A stretch of DNA of 64,000 nt. Origin: an uncultured Carboxylicivirga sp. (GTDB taxonomy: Bacteria > Bacteroidota > Bacteroidia > Bacteroidales > Marinilabiliaceae). Under the pieces are notes generated by a model, which had not been told where the DNA came from, made no database searches, and saw nothing but the letters and a program-made list of their open reading frames with translations. The DNA lies in NCBI RefSeq assembly GCF_963674565.1, contig NZ_OY771430.1, positions 2,170,001 to 2,234,000 on the forward strand. Direction: 5' to 3'. The position numbers were made by a program, and so were the translations under genes. Positions within the stretch are counted from its first letter, which is position 1. Each line of letters opens with the position of its first letter. Below, in pieces: positions 35,918 through 45,795 of this stretch.

Positions 35918-36304
35918 TTATTCTTCACCATTTGGAAAAACATAAATTGTGGCAGGTACAGATCTGTTTCCATATTGATCTTCAGTAAATACTGAAATCT
36001 CATAACCTTTAATTTCCAGATCACTGATAACCGCACTATTCACCATTTCGTCGAACATCACTTTCTGTTCATCGTATTCGATAATGATTTTTTCAGCAAT
36101 ATTTCCTTCTGGATTTATCCAATCGAGCGTTACAGTTTTATAACCTGTCTGTGCCTGTAAACCTGTTACTCTGGGTGAGTAAATTCTGTTTTCAAGGTAT
36201 TTCTCATAACTATCTTCCATATCCTCGCAGGAGAAAAACAGCGTGGAAAACAGAAACAATAATGGCATTACTACCAACTGACTAATTTTAATAATTTTTT
36301 TCAT
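35918..36304 (-). CDS. Small PUL lipoprotein (DUF4998/FN3-like)
   Basis: This is a 128-residue lipoprotein with a lipobox FFSC at about residue 26. The segment EDMEDSYEKYLENRIYSPRVTGLQ resembles the start of DUF4998 proteins. A single fibronectin-III-like domain (about 45-125) follows, ending SVPATIYVFPNGEE. It is much shorter than usual DUF4998 proteins and so looks like a one-domain version. It is co-transcribed with the upstream DUF4959-like gene (9-base gap). A surface glycan-binding or spacer role is inferred from position only. Confidence 0.7.
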   Translation of the reverse strand: MKKIIKISQLVVMPLLFLFSTLFFSCEDMEDSYEKYLENRIYSPRVTGLQAQTGYKTVTLDWINPEGNIAEKIIIEYDEQKVMFDEMVNSAVISDLEIKGYEISVFTEDQYGNRSVPATIYVFPNGEE

Positions 36305-36313
36305 AGATTAGGT

Positions 36314-37519
36314 TTATTGCTGGGTTCCAAACAAGGTTAATTCTGAGATATTTACATATTCCTCACTTCCAAAATTCTCTGTAACAGAAAATTTTAGATA
36401 TCGGAAAGGTTGCGGATATTCATCCAATTCAAAACCATGACCATTGATTGCCTCAGTTATGGCATCAGCCGGTACATTTCCATCTTCATCCTTGGGATCA
36501 TCAATTGTATACTCACCAATCAGTTCCCAATTTGAGAGATCATTACTGGCATACAGATTGAATGACTTGAAGTTCTCCGACTGGTAGTAATAATATTCGC
36601 TTTCGTTACCATACCAATACGCCCTTTGCCAAACAACAAATCGGTTGATCACAACATTGGCATTCATATCAATTACAATATCCAGCGGATAATTTAGTTG
36701 TCCTCCATTATCGCTACGCGAAATCATGCAATAACTGTTGTCATCGTTTGATTCTTTAGTATCAACTACACCATCCCATAAAAATTCTGTTTGACCTTCC
36801 CAGGCATTTCCGTCAACACTAAGCGTATTGACCAAAGTCCATTTGGTTTTATCTATTTCTTGCTCAAAAAGTGGTGTGTAATCTCCTTTTGAAATCTTTT
36901 GCGTTTTGTTTCCATAGAAATCTTCCACCTGAATAAAACACTCAGTACGAATAGTATCCATACCTCTCACCACCACTTTTTCTTCTTCTTTTGATGACGG
37001 AAGAATTTTGGTTATCTCATTACCAACTGTATCGATATAAGAAAAGTATGTAAAAACTGTTTTGGCTGATTGATTTTCCCACTCTATGCGCACTCCTCCA
37101 AAATCAGGATTCAGAGTCATGCTCTCCTGTACTAATTGAATGTGTGATTTTAATGGAGTAAAATTTTGCCTCACCTCTTTGGATGAATTATTTGATCTGT
37201 CAACAACCACTAAACTTACTTCATGCTCATCCGTATCATTAAAGCCGTCAATTTCAATTACATCACTATAAAAGCTACTCACTTTAAACACACTCTGCCC
37301 CAATGAGTTGACATAAACAGCCTTTACAAATAGAATATCTTCATCTTTAGGAAGTTCGTACGTTATTTTTGCACCTCCGTTTAAAGGAGTTATTTCAACA
37401 TTTGAAACGGTTCCGGGTGGGATTCGGTCTATATCTTCAGTTTTGTCTTCACAGCTCCATAACCCACATATTGTAAGCAGGGCAACGAAAATCTTTAATA
37501 TTGAATTATATATCTTCAT
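36314..37519 (-). CDS. DUF4959/DUF5126/discoidin-like surface lipoprotein
   Basis: This is a 401-residue lipoprotein (lipobox LWSC) with a standard PUL architecture. A DUF4959 domain at about 27-125 (IPPGTVSNVEITPLNGGAKITYELP) is followed by DUF5126 at 125-225 and a C-terminal discoidin/DUF5000-like domain at about 230-400 (NRFVVWQRAYWYG, RYLKFSVTENFG). Such proteins follow susD in many loci and are thought to bind glycan at the surface, by analogy with SusE/SusF. It sits 29 bases after susD. Confidence 0.82.
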   Translation of the reverse strand: MKIYNSILKIFVALLTICGLWSCEDKTEDIDRIPPGTVSNVEITPLNGGAKITYELPKDEDILFVKAVYVNSLGQSVFKVSSFYSDVIEIDGFNDTDEHEVSLVVVDRSNNSSKEVRQNFTPLKSHIQLVQESMTLNPDFGGVRIEWENQSAKTVFTYFSYIDTVGNEITKILPSSKEEEKVVVRGMDTIRTECFIQVEDFYGNKTQKISKGDYTPLFEQEIDKTKWTLVNTLSVDGNAWEGQTEFLWDGVVDTKESNDDNSYCMISRSDNGGQLNYPLDIVIDMNANVVINRFVVWQRAYWYGNESEYYYYQSENFKSFNLYASNDLSNWELIGEYTIDDPKDEDGNVPADAITEAINGHGFELDEYPQPFRYLKFSVTENFGSEEYVNISELTLFGTQQ

Positions 37520-37548
37520 TTTATTGGATTAATTTGTTTTGTATTCTA

Positions 37549-39468
37549 TTACCATCCAGGATTTTGAACCAGATTAGTATTCTTCGTCATTTCATCCAGT
37601 TGTATAGGTTGAAAATAATCACGGGGTGTTATAAAAGAGCGCTCCCCAACACGTGTTAGTGTGTAAAAATTCTGAATATCAGTTTCATCCACACTCCATC
37701 CCATAACAGGCGTTGCAAAATACTTTTCACCTAACTTTCTTCTTCTGATATCGTGGTATCTATGACCTTCAAAGGCCAGTTCGATTAACCTCTCCTGAAA
37801 AATGATCTCTCTCAAACCCTCTTGAGTAAGATGTTTATTTACATCTTTAGCAAGCTCTGCATTACTCCACACATTTTCAATATCAGGCAGGTTAACCCGC
37901 GAACGAACAGCATTCAAAGCATCGTATACTTCCTGCGATGGTCCTTCTGCCTCATTCAAAGCCTCCGCATAATTCAGGTATAATTCGGCCAGACGAATAA
38001 TAGGCCATGGGTATTTAATAAGGTTATCATAAGTGCTTCCTTCTGATGAGATATGAGAATACTTTTTCAGCAGGTAACCTGATATTAGATAGTCATTTGA
38101 ATTACCCTGACGACCACCCGGTTTTTCATTTTTACGCATTCTCAGCGGATAACGGGTTCCCCAAGATCGATTAAAGCCCCGATCGAATCCTACTGAAGCA
38201 TAAAAGCGAGGTTCACGATTAAGATGTAAGATGGCTGTTTGCTGATTTGTCTGAGCTTCAAGTCTGTTTGAGGAAGTAACAGTTGTAAGATCGTAACGAT
38301 GGTCAAAATCAAAACTCAGATCCTCATCAATAGGCAGTCCGTTTTTTGTGTAATACAGCTCTGCCATACGTAATGTTGGCGAAAGCCATTGCCACGCAGC
38401 TTCGTTACTGGATGAAGTAGGGCTTTTCATTAATGATGCAGCCTGAACCTGGTAATAACTAGTTACCGGGTTAGAGTTGCCCCAGATTAATTCAGCATTC
38501 CATTTTTGTGTAAACATATACCTGTAATTATACAGGCCTTGTAACATTGTACTTTGCATGTCGCGCTGATCTTCCACCAAAACATCACCTGTATATTTAA
38601 AAAGGGTGAGATTGTTATGTAATGCCAGATCCAATGCATTTTTAGCTGCATCCCTTGCTTGCACCCATTTATCTTCATCGTAAGTGGTATTGAAAAGCGA
38701 TACACCTTCTTTATCTACAAAGTTCTGGTAATACTCTGCATTGCCATTAAACAAAGGACTGGCAGCATAAAGCAAAACCCGTGACTTAATGGCTTCGGCA
38801 ATTACTTTATCAATACGTCCGAGATATAGATTATTACTATTTCGTTCTGGTAGTACTTCAATCGACTGATTAATAGTATTGACAATATATTCAAAAGACT
38901 CATCAACTGTATTTCGCTTGACTCTGATCTCATCAATGGGAGCAGAAATTGGGATATTTTCATCCATAATAGGAACCGGACCATAAGAGCGAACCAATAA
39001 GAAATGATAATAGGCCTTTAAAAAGATTACTTCTGCCTTCCATTCTTCCTTCTCATCATCTGTCATATCCGGTACCAGATGGATATTTTCAATAAAGATG
39101 TTGCAATCATTTATGGCTCTGAATAATGAATTCTGATATGCACCGCCACTATAGCCTGTCCATAATCCCAATAAAGGATTATTTACATTTTGCTTGCCAC
39201 GCATAATCTCTATTCCATTTGTAACCTGCCTGATTGGTGTTGTTAACTCATCGGTGGTAAGTATTTGAGTAGCATACAAATCATCATTCTTTGGCAAATA
39301 TGAATAGCATGTTGCCAATGCTTTATATGCCTGTTGCTGACGATCGAACAACAACTCCAATTCCTGTGTTTTATCGGGTACAATATCCAGGTAATCACTG
39401 CACGCATGAAGTAAAACAGTAATTATTAACAGGAACATTGTTTTTATATAATATAATATCTTTTTCAT
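37549..39468 (-). CDS. SusD/RagB-family outer-membrane lipoprotein
   Basis: This is the glycan-binding lid of a SusCD importer. The start at 39468 (MKKILYYIK) places the signal peptide and lipobox (LLHACSDYLD) correctly; an upstream in-frame start would add nine residues. The mature protein of about 620 residues contains the N-terminal SusD domain and TPR-like helices. Conserved segments include FLKAYYHFLLVRSYGPVP and YLNYAEALNEAEG, and the C-terminal RRRKLGEKYF region. It begins 39 bases after susC. The ligand cannot be identified from sequence, though the neighbouring GH5 and GH3 point to a beta-glucan. Confidence 0.95.
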   Translation of the reverse strand: MKKILYYIKTMFLLIITVLLHACSDYLDIVPDKTQELELLFDRQQQAYKALATCYSYLPKNDDLYATQILTTDELTTPIRQVTNGIEIMRGKQNVNNPLLGLWTGYSGGAYQNSLFRAINDCNIFIENIHLVPDMTDDEKEEWKAEVIFLKAYYHFLLVRSYGPVPIMDENIPISAPIDEIRVKRNTVDESFEYIVNTINQSIEVLPERNSNNLYLGRIDKVIAEAIKSRVLLYAASPLFNGNAEYYQNFVDKEGVSLFNTTYDEDKWVQARDAAKNALDLALHNNLTLFKYTGDVLVEDQRDMQSTMLQGLYNYRYMFTQKWNAELIWGNSNPVTSYYQVQAASLMKSPTSSSNEAAWQWLSPTLRMAELYYTKNGLPIDEDLSFDFDHRYDLTTVTSSNRLEAQTNQQTAILHLNREPRFYASVGFDRGFNRSWGTRYPLRMRKNEKPGGRQGNSNDYLISGYLLKKYSHISSEGSTYDNLIKYPWPIIRLAELYLNYAEALNEAEGPSQEVYDALNAVRSRVNLPDIENVWSNAELAKDVNKHLTQEGLREIIFQERLIELAFEGHRYHDIRRRKLGEKYFATPVMGWSVDETDIQNFYTLTRVGERSFITPRDYFQPIQLDEMTKNTNLVQNPGW

Positions 39469-39507
39469 CGATTGATAATTTTGTGGTTTAAACACTGCAT
39501 TTAAGTA

Positions 39508-42500
39508 TTAAAAAGACAGGTTAACACCTATATTTATAAGTCTTTGAGGAGGATAGCCTAATCCATAACCACCCATTTCTGGATCCCATAGTTTGAATTT
39601 GCTAAAGGTTAAGAGGTTGTTTCCACTGGCATAAAACCTTGCTTCTTTAAGTTTTACAGGAGTCAACCATTTCTTGGGTAAGGAATAACCAATCTCAAGA
39701 CTTTTTAATCGCATAAAAGCACCGTTACGTATCCACCAAGAAGAAGACTGAATGTTGTTTTCTACAATTTCAGTTGATAATCGGGGCCAAAATGCATATG
39801 GATCTGGATTTGTATCAGACCAATGATTCTCAGCTATTACATTTAGTGCATTACGCTCATTTACGAATGGAGATATTGCACTGGCATCGATGTAAAAGGA
39901 TGAACGTGCAGATCCCTGAAAGAAGAAAGAAAAGTCAAAGTTTTTGTACCCCATCGAAAGTCCGAATCCATATACAATTTCGGGTGTTTGAGGATATCCG
40001 ATAGGAACCATATCCAGATCATCTATTTTTCCATCGTTGTTAATATCAACATACTTGATATCACCTGCCATATAGTTATTTCCATATGTTTGCTGCGGTG
40101 AATTCAACACTTCCTGATCATCAACGAACAAACGCTCAGCAACCAGTCCCCACATCTGATCGATGGGTTTACCTATCCTGCTCATATAATCATATGGATA
40201 TTCAGGTTCACCGTTAACTACAACCTCATTGGTTGCATAAGTAAAATTGGCTCTACCGGTGATCCAAAAACCATTGCTAAAAAATTGCTGGTAATCAACA
40301 GATCCATCAATCCCGTGTGATTTTGCTTCGCCTATATTTGACTGAATATCTGAAGATAATCCCATTGAGGCCGGAACATATTCATTAGCCATATAAATAT
40401 TCGACCTGTATTCAGTGAAGTAGTCTGCCTGAAGTGTAAACTTTTCGAACAAACCAAGTTCAATACCAACATTAAATTTGTCTGCTACTTCCCAGGTAAC
40501 ATTTGGATTGGGATAACGGTTAATACTGGCACCATTATAATTGTTATTAAAATCATATCCCCAAGAATAACCTCTTCCTGAATCATCCAGATTAACACTC
40601 GACAAGTAAAGAAAACGTTCATTCTCTGCCGCTATGGCATCATTTCCCACTTTACCGTAAGTAGCTTTAAACTTTAACTGATTAACAACCGGCTTAATCC
40701 TTTGCCAAAAAGGTTCATTTGAGACTGCCCAAGCCAATCCGGCCGAAGGGAAAAAACCAAAGCGGTTGTTTTCCGAAAAACGTTCGGAACCATTATATCC
40801 AAAGTTGAACTCAGTAAAATAGCGACTGTCATATGAATAAGTCAGTCTTCCGGCTACACCCATATTACGTGCCGGAAGCGATGCATAAATCTCATTCCCG
40901 GTATAATCTGCAATGGTATTTAATCGCTCTTCCTGCGTGTAAACCAGTAAACCACCAATACCATGTACACCAAAGGTTCGGTTATACATGCTCGCTAATT
41001 CAAAATATACGCGACTGTTGGCATCAGTATAATTAACAGGTGCTTTCAGATAATCGGTACCTTCAGTAATCTGGTATAAATCATATTGATCACTTGTTGC
41101 ATCATATGTTTTAACACCATAATAGTATGGATCAAAATTTCTTGTGCTTCCATAAGAACTGTAATTTTTTATGGATGCCATACCTCGTGCAGAAAGTCCT
41201 TCCGTTATAAATGCCAGATCCTGTTCAATTTTAAATTGAGATAAAATCGTTGAAGAAAAATCATCGGTATAGCCCTGAACCATGCTGGCATATGGATTCG
41301 CATAATTACCATTCCCTTTATTACCAAATAAAGTATGATTCAAATAAGATAACTCTTCTGTTTTAGGATAATACTTCGGAAAATTTACCGGATTAGCCTG
41401 CATAACCGAATTAAAAATATCAGAAGCAGAAGTAGATGGACCATTATGACGATCGAACAATGAGTAAAATTTAACCGATGCAACCGTTGTTTTGGTTAAA
41501 TCAATATCAATATTAGCTCTTAGGTTGTAACGGTCAATATCAATATTATTATTGAAATTACTCATATTATCAACCTTCAAAAGACCAGTTTCGTTGGTAT
41601 ACGACACTGCCAGATAATACCTTACAACCTCACCCCCACCATTGACATTGACATTGGCTTTAGTATTCATGGTATAATCATTAAATAAGTCATTATACCA
41701 GTTTACATTGGGATAGACATATGGATTAACACCATTTCGGGTATTCTCAATCTTTTCTTTTGAATAGGTTAGTAATGCATTAGGATCACGGGTGCGAAGT
41801 GCTTTGTTGTACATTTCCATGTATTCAACACCACCTAAAAATTCATTGGTCATAGTAGGTGATGCAAAAGCAGTTTCAACACGTGCTGTAACTTTTGCTT
41901 TACCTTTCTGCCCTTCTTTGGTTGTTACCAAAATAACACCATTAGCACCACGCGCTCCATATAAAGCAGTAGCCGTAGCATCTTTCATAATTGAGAAACT
42001 GGCAATGTTATCCGGTTCAATACGGGCCAAGTCAGAGGAAGAAATTTCAAATCCATCCAAAAGAATTAATGGATTATTTTTGTATCCGAAAGAAGTAACA
42101 CCCCGAATAAAGAACTCCGCATTATCAGCACCTGGTTCACCTGAACGTTGATATGAAATTACCCCAGCGATACGACCGGCTAATGCATTTGTAAGGTTGC
42201 TTGATGGCTGTTTTAATTCAGCCGGTTTAATAGTGTTGATCGAGCCTATAACACTTTCCTTTTTCTGCTTCTGAAACGCTACAACCTGTACCTCATCTAG
42301 TTCTGATTCATCGGCATACATTACTACATCAATATCAGTATTACTACCAACAATGATTTCTTTGAGTTTGAAACCTATATAAGAGTAAACCAATGTATCT
42401 GAAGCAGCAACATTTGAAATTAAATATCGACCATCAACATTAGTGATTGTACCGTTGGTTGTACTTTTTACATAAACGGAGACACCTATTAATGCCTCTC

Positions 42501-42603
42501 CCTGTTCATCAACTACCAGGCCCTTTACAAGCTTAGTCTGGGCTTGCAGTATTCCCTGGCTAAGCACAAATAGAGCAAAGAATAAATAACAGATTTTTTT
42601 CAT
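39508..42603 (-). CDS. SusC/RagA-family TonB-linked outer-membrane importer
   Basis: This is a TonB-dependent importer of 1031 residues. In order it has a signal peptide (ending LQAQ), a carboxypeptidase-like regulatory domain (about 25-105, GLVVDEQGEALIGVSVYVK), and the plug (about 110-235). The plug contains FIRGVTSFGYKNNPLILLDG and the SusC-specific IMKDATATALYGARGANGVILVTTK. The barrel runs to the C-terminal GYPPQRLINIGVNLSF. It would pair with the SusD downstream to take up oligosaccharides. No anti-sigma-factor-binding STN domain is seen, consistent with control by the adjacent regulator instead. It is the first gene of the locus operon. Confidence 0.96.
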   Translation of the reverse strand: MKKICYLFFALFVLSQGILQAQTKLVKGLVVDEQGEALIGVSVYVKSTTNGTITNVDGRYLISNVAASDTLVYSYIGFKLKEIIVGSNTDIDVVMYADESELDEVQVVAFQKQKKESVIGSINTIKPAELKQPSSNLTNALAGRIAGVISYQRSGEPGADNAEFFIRGVTSFGYKNNPLILLDGFEISSSDLARIEPDNIASFSIMKDATATALYGARGANGVILVTTKEGQKGKAKVTARVETAFASPTMTNEFLGGVEYMEMYNKALRTRDPNALLTYSKEKIENTRNGVNPYVYPNVNWYNDLFNDYTMNTKANVNVNGGGEVVRYYLAVSYTNETGLLKVDNMSNFNNNIDIDRYNLRANIDIDLTKTTVASVKFYSLFDRHNGPSTSASDIFNSVMQANPVNFPKYYPKTEELSYLNHTLFGNKGNGNYANPYASMVQGYTDDFSSTILSQFKIEQDLAFITEGLSARGMASIKNYSSYGSTRNFDPYYYGVKTYDATSDQYDLYQITEGTDYLKAPVNYTDANSRVYFELASMYNRTFGVHGIGGLLVYTQEERLNTIADYTGNEIYASLPARNMGVAGRLTYSYDSRYFTEFNFGYNGSERFSENNRFGFFPSAGLAWAVSNEPFWQRIKPVVNQLKFKATYGKVGNDAIAAENERFLYLSSVNLDDSGRGYSWGYDFNNNYNGASINRYPNPNVTWEVADKFNVGIELGLFEKFTLQADYFTEYRSNIYMANEYVPASMGLSSDIQSNIGEAKSHGIDGSVDYQQFFSNGFWITGRANFTYATNEVVVNGEPEYPYDYMSRIGKPIDQMWGLVAERLFVDDQEVLNSPQQTYGNNYMAGDIKYVDINNDGKIDDLDMVPIGYPQTPEIVYGFGLSMGYKNFDFSFFFQGSARSSFYIDASAISPFVNERNALNVIAENHWSDTNPDPYAFWPRLSTEIVENNIQSSSWWIRNGAFMRLKSLEIGYSLPKKWLTPVKLKEARFYASGNNLLTFSKFKLWDPEMGGYGLGYPPQRLINIGVNLSF

Positions 42604-42920
42604 TGAATATTTAAGATTTGAATTTTAAGCCACTGGTTATTTTTATTCAACTGCGATTTTAATCGGTTGAAAACAGATAGCCTAAAAAACAATCTCTACT
42701 AATTCTATACAACGATGATATTCCGGATTACTTCTTCTATACAGCCGCTGTTATACACCTATATATCTATTACTTACAAAAACAAAGAAAGATTATAAAT
42801 CTATTAATTTCATCTCCTTAAACAGGTCAATAAAGACTTACTAAAACCTATTTATTTTCCATTATTAGATATAACGATTTAAGCCAGGAATAGAGAATTG
42901 GAGTAATTAAATTGATCAAA
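42604..42920 (-). promoter_or_regulatory. Leader and promoter region of the polysaccharide locus
   Basis: This 317-base gap separates the regulator from susC on the same strand and should contain the locus promoter. No clear TAnnTTTG box was found. An imperfect inverted repeat at 42646-42671 (TTCAAC, CGATT/AATCG, GTTGAA) lies about 45-70 bases before the susC start. It is a candidate operator or leader hairpin. No reading frame of note. Confidence 0.5.
42646..42671. repeat. Nested inverted repeat upstream of susC
   Basis: TTCAAC pairs with GTTGAA, and inside it CGATT pairs with AATCG around a TT loop, with two unpaired bases on one side. Confidence 0.5.
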
Positions 42921-45620
42921 TTACAATTCACGAATAAATTGATACAAATCTACCTCATGGGGAAGATTCATCTTTTTTCGGATACGATATCTGCTGACAT
43001 CAACACTTTTAGATGAGATATTCATAAGGTTGGCAATTTCTTTGGTTCCAAGGTTAATTCTTACAAATGAAAGTGTTCTTATTTCATTGGCAGTTAAATC
43101 GGGATACTTTTCGGTTAAGCGCTGAATAAAATCCTGATGAACCTCTGAGAACAATTTATGAAAAATGAAATTCTTCTTCTCATTATTAACCTCATCAAGT
43201 ATTTTATTTTCCCATTGCTTAGACTCACTATTTCTCATCTTCGCAAGTCCGTCTTTTAATTCCAAAAGAAATTCATTCTTACGACTAATAACCTCTGTAT
43301 ATTGAAGAAGTTGATCATTTTTCATTGAAATTGATTTTTCAGCAATCACCTGTTTATGACGGACTTGTTCTTTTTGCAACTTATAGCGATTGACTCTATT
43401 CATTATTCTAACTGTCAGGAGTATACACATTAGAAAAATAAGAATTATAGGTACAATGATCCAGTTGGTTTGATACCAATATTTATCTATATCGAATCCT
43501 ATTGATTGTTCACTAATATTTCCGCCGTTTATTCTAAACTGTAGAGTAAACTTATATTGTCCACCTTTAAGCTGAGTATACTCTTTTATTTGTAGGTCCG
43601 AATCCCATTCAGACCAGTCTTTATCGTATGGCCATAAACGATATCTTGATTCTACCAAGTCGGTAGAAACGCAGTTATTACCAAAATGAAAAGCAATTTG
43701 CTTGTTTCCGGCTGGCAGTAGAATTTGATCAACTATATATGGATAAGTATAGACTTCAGGTAAAGTTTCACCTACTTGAGTTACTTCTATGTATGATATT
43801 ACAGAAACTGATTTAGGCGTTGATTTTGTATTTGATTCAGGATTGAATGTCATCACTCCTCTATCAGTTGCAATACGCATCTCACTATTATACAAATCAA
43901 TAAATTCATCACCTTCGATCAAACTACCTTTTAAGGAGCTTAATATTTTTTCATAAGAATAATAATTTCCATCGCGTAAATTTGTTAAAAGATTAGGAAT
44001 ACCATTTTGGACATAACCCACATAATTCAAATTTCTATCAAAATCCATAGCTGATATTCCACTTCCCTTTATATTTACTAATGGAACATCCGAAGCCTGC
44101 TGGAAATTTCCACTATTAAAATAAAACAGTGATTCATTATTATAAAAAACCAGCTTGTCTTCACCCACAAAATAGTTACTCATCTGCGGATAATCTTTTC
44201 TGATCAAATGATTATTTGAGTCCAGGCTGAGAGACATTACACTCCCCCATTTTGAATCAGCCCATATACAATCATTATCCTGATCATCAATAAGTTTGGG
44301 ATTTCCCCAGATATTCAAATTCTCAATTACATTTAATTTACCTTTTTCATATTCTGCCAACCACAAGCCTGAATATGCTGAGACCAAATACATATCCGAA
44401 TGATGAAATCGCTCTACATCCATGACTCCATCATTCAAATACTGGGCTTTTAGTGAGGAACCATCCCATAAGAAAAGTCCTTTGTTATGACAAACAAACA
44501 TGCGATCATCAATTAATTTAATTCGCCATACCTGACCTTCACTGTTTTCTATTAATTCAAATGAATTATTACCGACTGATTGATAGAATCCTTTGTTAGT
44601 AGCTATAAATGTGCTATTATCATATTCAAGAATTGAGTAGGTAGCCCCTCTGTTAAAGATTGGTTTAATTGCATTTTGCATCTCCACATAGGCAATACCA
44701 TAATCCAGTCCCAACCAAATATTTCCGTTGTTATCTTCTCCAATAGCAAGAACAGTGTTATCTATTAAATCAGTGGAAGAATTAACTTTTGTAATTATTT
44801 GTCCAGTCTGATTCTCAATCTGCACCATTCCTTCAGAAATGGTTCCAATTAATAAACTATTATCTCTGTATGAATATCCCGTAAAGAACGAATTTCCTTC
44901 TATTTCTTTCGAAATGTTAACCTTAACCAAATCTTGTCCATCATAACTCCATATTTTCCCATCAAACATGGTGATGTACAAACTCTTATTATGAACAAAA
45001 ACCTTGCGAACTTCTGAGTTATTTAGTTGTTCGAAACGACTTACTTGAGAGAATTGTCCACCTTTTAGTACTCCTATACCTCCATTACGCATTAAAGCCC
45101 ATAGGTTATCATTCCAAACCTGAATACTAAAAAATCCATAGTCGCATGTTATTCTTGAAATTTCTTTGGTAGCTTTATTATAAACAAGAATTAAACCTTG
45201 TGTCTGAAAAAAAACTTTATTATCAAAGCTAACAACTTCCCAAATCTGACCACCTTCAACATTACCCAGACGATGATACTTCAAATCATCCGGAGAATTT
45301 TTAACAAAGTATCCGTATTCGGTTACGCCACCTGTCCAAATAGTATCATTTATAATACAAATGCTTCTGATAGCATCATTATTATCAGTTGCAGTCAGTT
45401 GCCAATTACCGTAAATATTTCGTAAAAGACCGGAATTATTTCCAAAGTATAGAATACCGTAAGAATCAGTATCAACATCCCAGTTTTGTCTTCCCGCATT
45501 ATAATTATCTTTAGTATAACACTTTACTACAGGAAGATAACTATATGCCTCAACAATCTGAGGATATAGTGTAATTAAAATAAGTCCTGATAGGATTCTA
45601 TATAAGTAAGATTTCGGCAC
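42921..45620 (-). CDS. Membrane-spanning Y_Y_Y-domain/LuxR-HTH regulator
   Basis: This is a one-component transmembrane regulator of 899 residues. A signal sequence is followed by a periplasmic two-bladed-propeller-like region of Reg_prop type (about 30-600) and a Y_Y_Y domain (about 640-705, YRLWPYDKDWSEW). One transmembrane helix (about 714-735) and a coiled coil (740-810) come next, then a C-terminal LuxR-type helix-turn-helix (about 843-898, LTANEIRTLSFVRINLGTKEIANLM). It has no kinase or receiver domain, unlike hybrid two-component regulators. Position suggests it senses an oligosaccharide and switches on susC. The start is GTG; no in-frame ATG is nearby. Confidence 0.85.
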   Translation of the reverse strand: MPKSYLYRILSGLILITLYPQIVEAYSYLPVVKCYTKDNYNAGRQNWDVDTDSYGILYFGNNSGLLRNIYGNWQLTATDNNDAIRSICIINDTIWTGGVTEYGYFVKNSPDDLKYHRLGNVEGGQIWEVVSFDNKVFFQTQGLILVYNKATKEISRITCDYGFFSIQVWNDNLWALMRNGGIGVLKGGQFSQVSRFEQLNNSEVRKVFVHNKSLYITMFDGKIWSYDGQDLVKVNISKEIEGNSFFTGYSYRDNSLLIGTISEGMVQIENQTGQIITKVNSSTDLIDNTVLAIGEDNNGNIWLGLDYGIAYVEMQNAIKPIFNRGATYSILEYDNSTFIATNKGFYQSVGNNSFELIENSEGQVWRIKLIDDRMFVCHNKGLFLWDGSSLKAQYLNDGVMDVERFHHSDMYLVSAYSGLWLAEYEKGKLNVIENLNIWGNPKLIDDQDNDCIWADSKWGSVMSLSLDSNNHLIRKDYPQMSNYFVGEDKLVFYNNESLFYFNSGNFQQASDVPLVNIKGSGISAMDFDRNLNYVGYVQNGIPNLLTNLRDGNYYSYEKILSSLKGSLIEGDEFIDLYNSEMRIATDRGVMTFNPESNTKSTPKSVSVISYIEVTQVGETLPEVYTYPYIVDQILLPAGNKQIAFHFGNNCVSTDLVESRYRLWPYDKDWSEWDSDLQIKEYTQLKGGQYKFTLQFRINGGNISEQSIGFDIDKYWYQTNWIIVPIILIFLMCILLTVRIMNRVNRYKLQKEQVRHKQVIAEKSISMKNDQLLQYTEVISRKNEFLLELKDGLAKMRNSESKQWENKILDEVNNEKKNFIFHKLFSEVHQDFIQRLTEKYPDLTANEIRTLSFVRINLGTKEIANLMNISSKSVDVSRYRIRKKMNLPHEVDLYQFIREL

Positions 45621-45640
45621 TTCAACTGATTTAGGTAGTG

Positions 45641-45648
45641 CAAATATA
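45641..45648 (-). promoter_or_regulatory. Likely -7 box for the Y_Y_Y regulator
   Basis: TATATTTG on the minus strand matches TAnnTTTG and ends 20 bases before the GTG start at 45620. The predicted leader is short. Confidence 0.45.
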
Positions 45649-45795
45649 TACTTTTCCGAAAATCTTTAACTTTTCTTATCTAGCTATCTGTAGGATAACA
45701 TCAAATGAATTAATCGGAGAACTAATTCTTCTTTAATACATTCCCCTTATTAAAAAACTTTATAAAACCCGAATTAAAACCTAATGATAAAGCCT

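Noticed and set aside
41792..42151. A 119-codon plus-strand frame inside susC
   Set aside because: It is antisense to conserved plug-domain codons and has no family resemblance.
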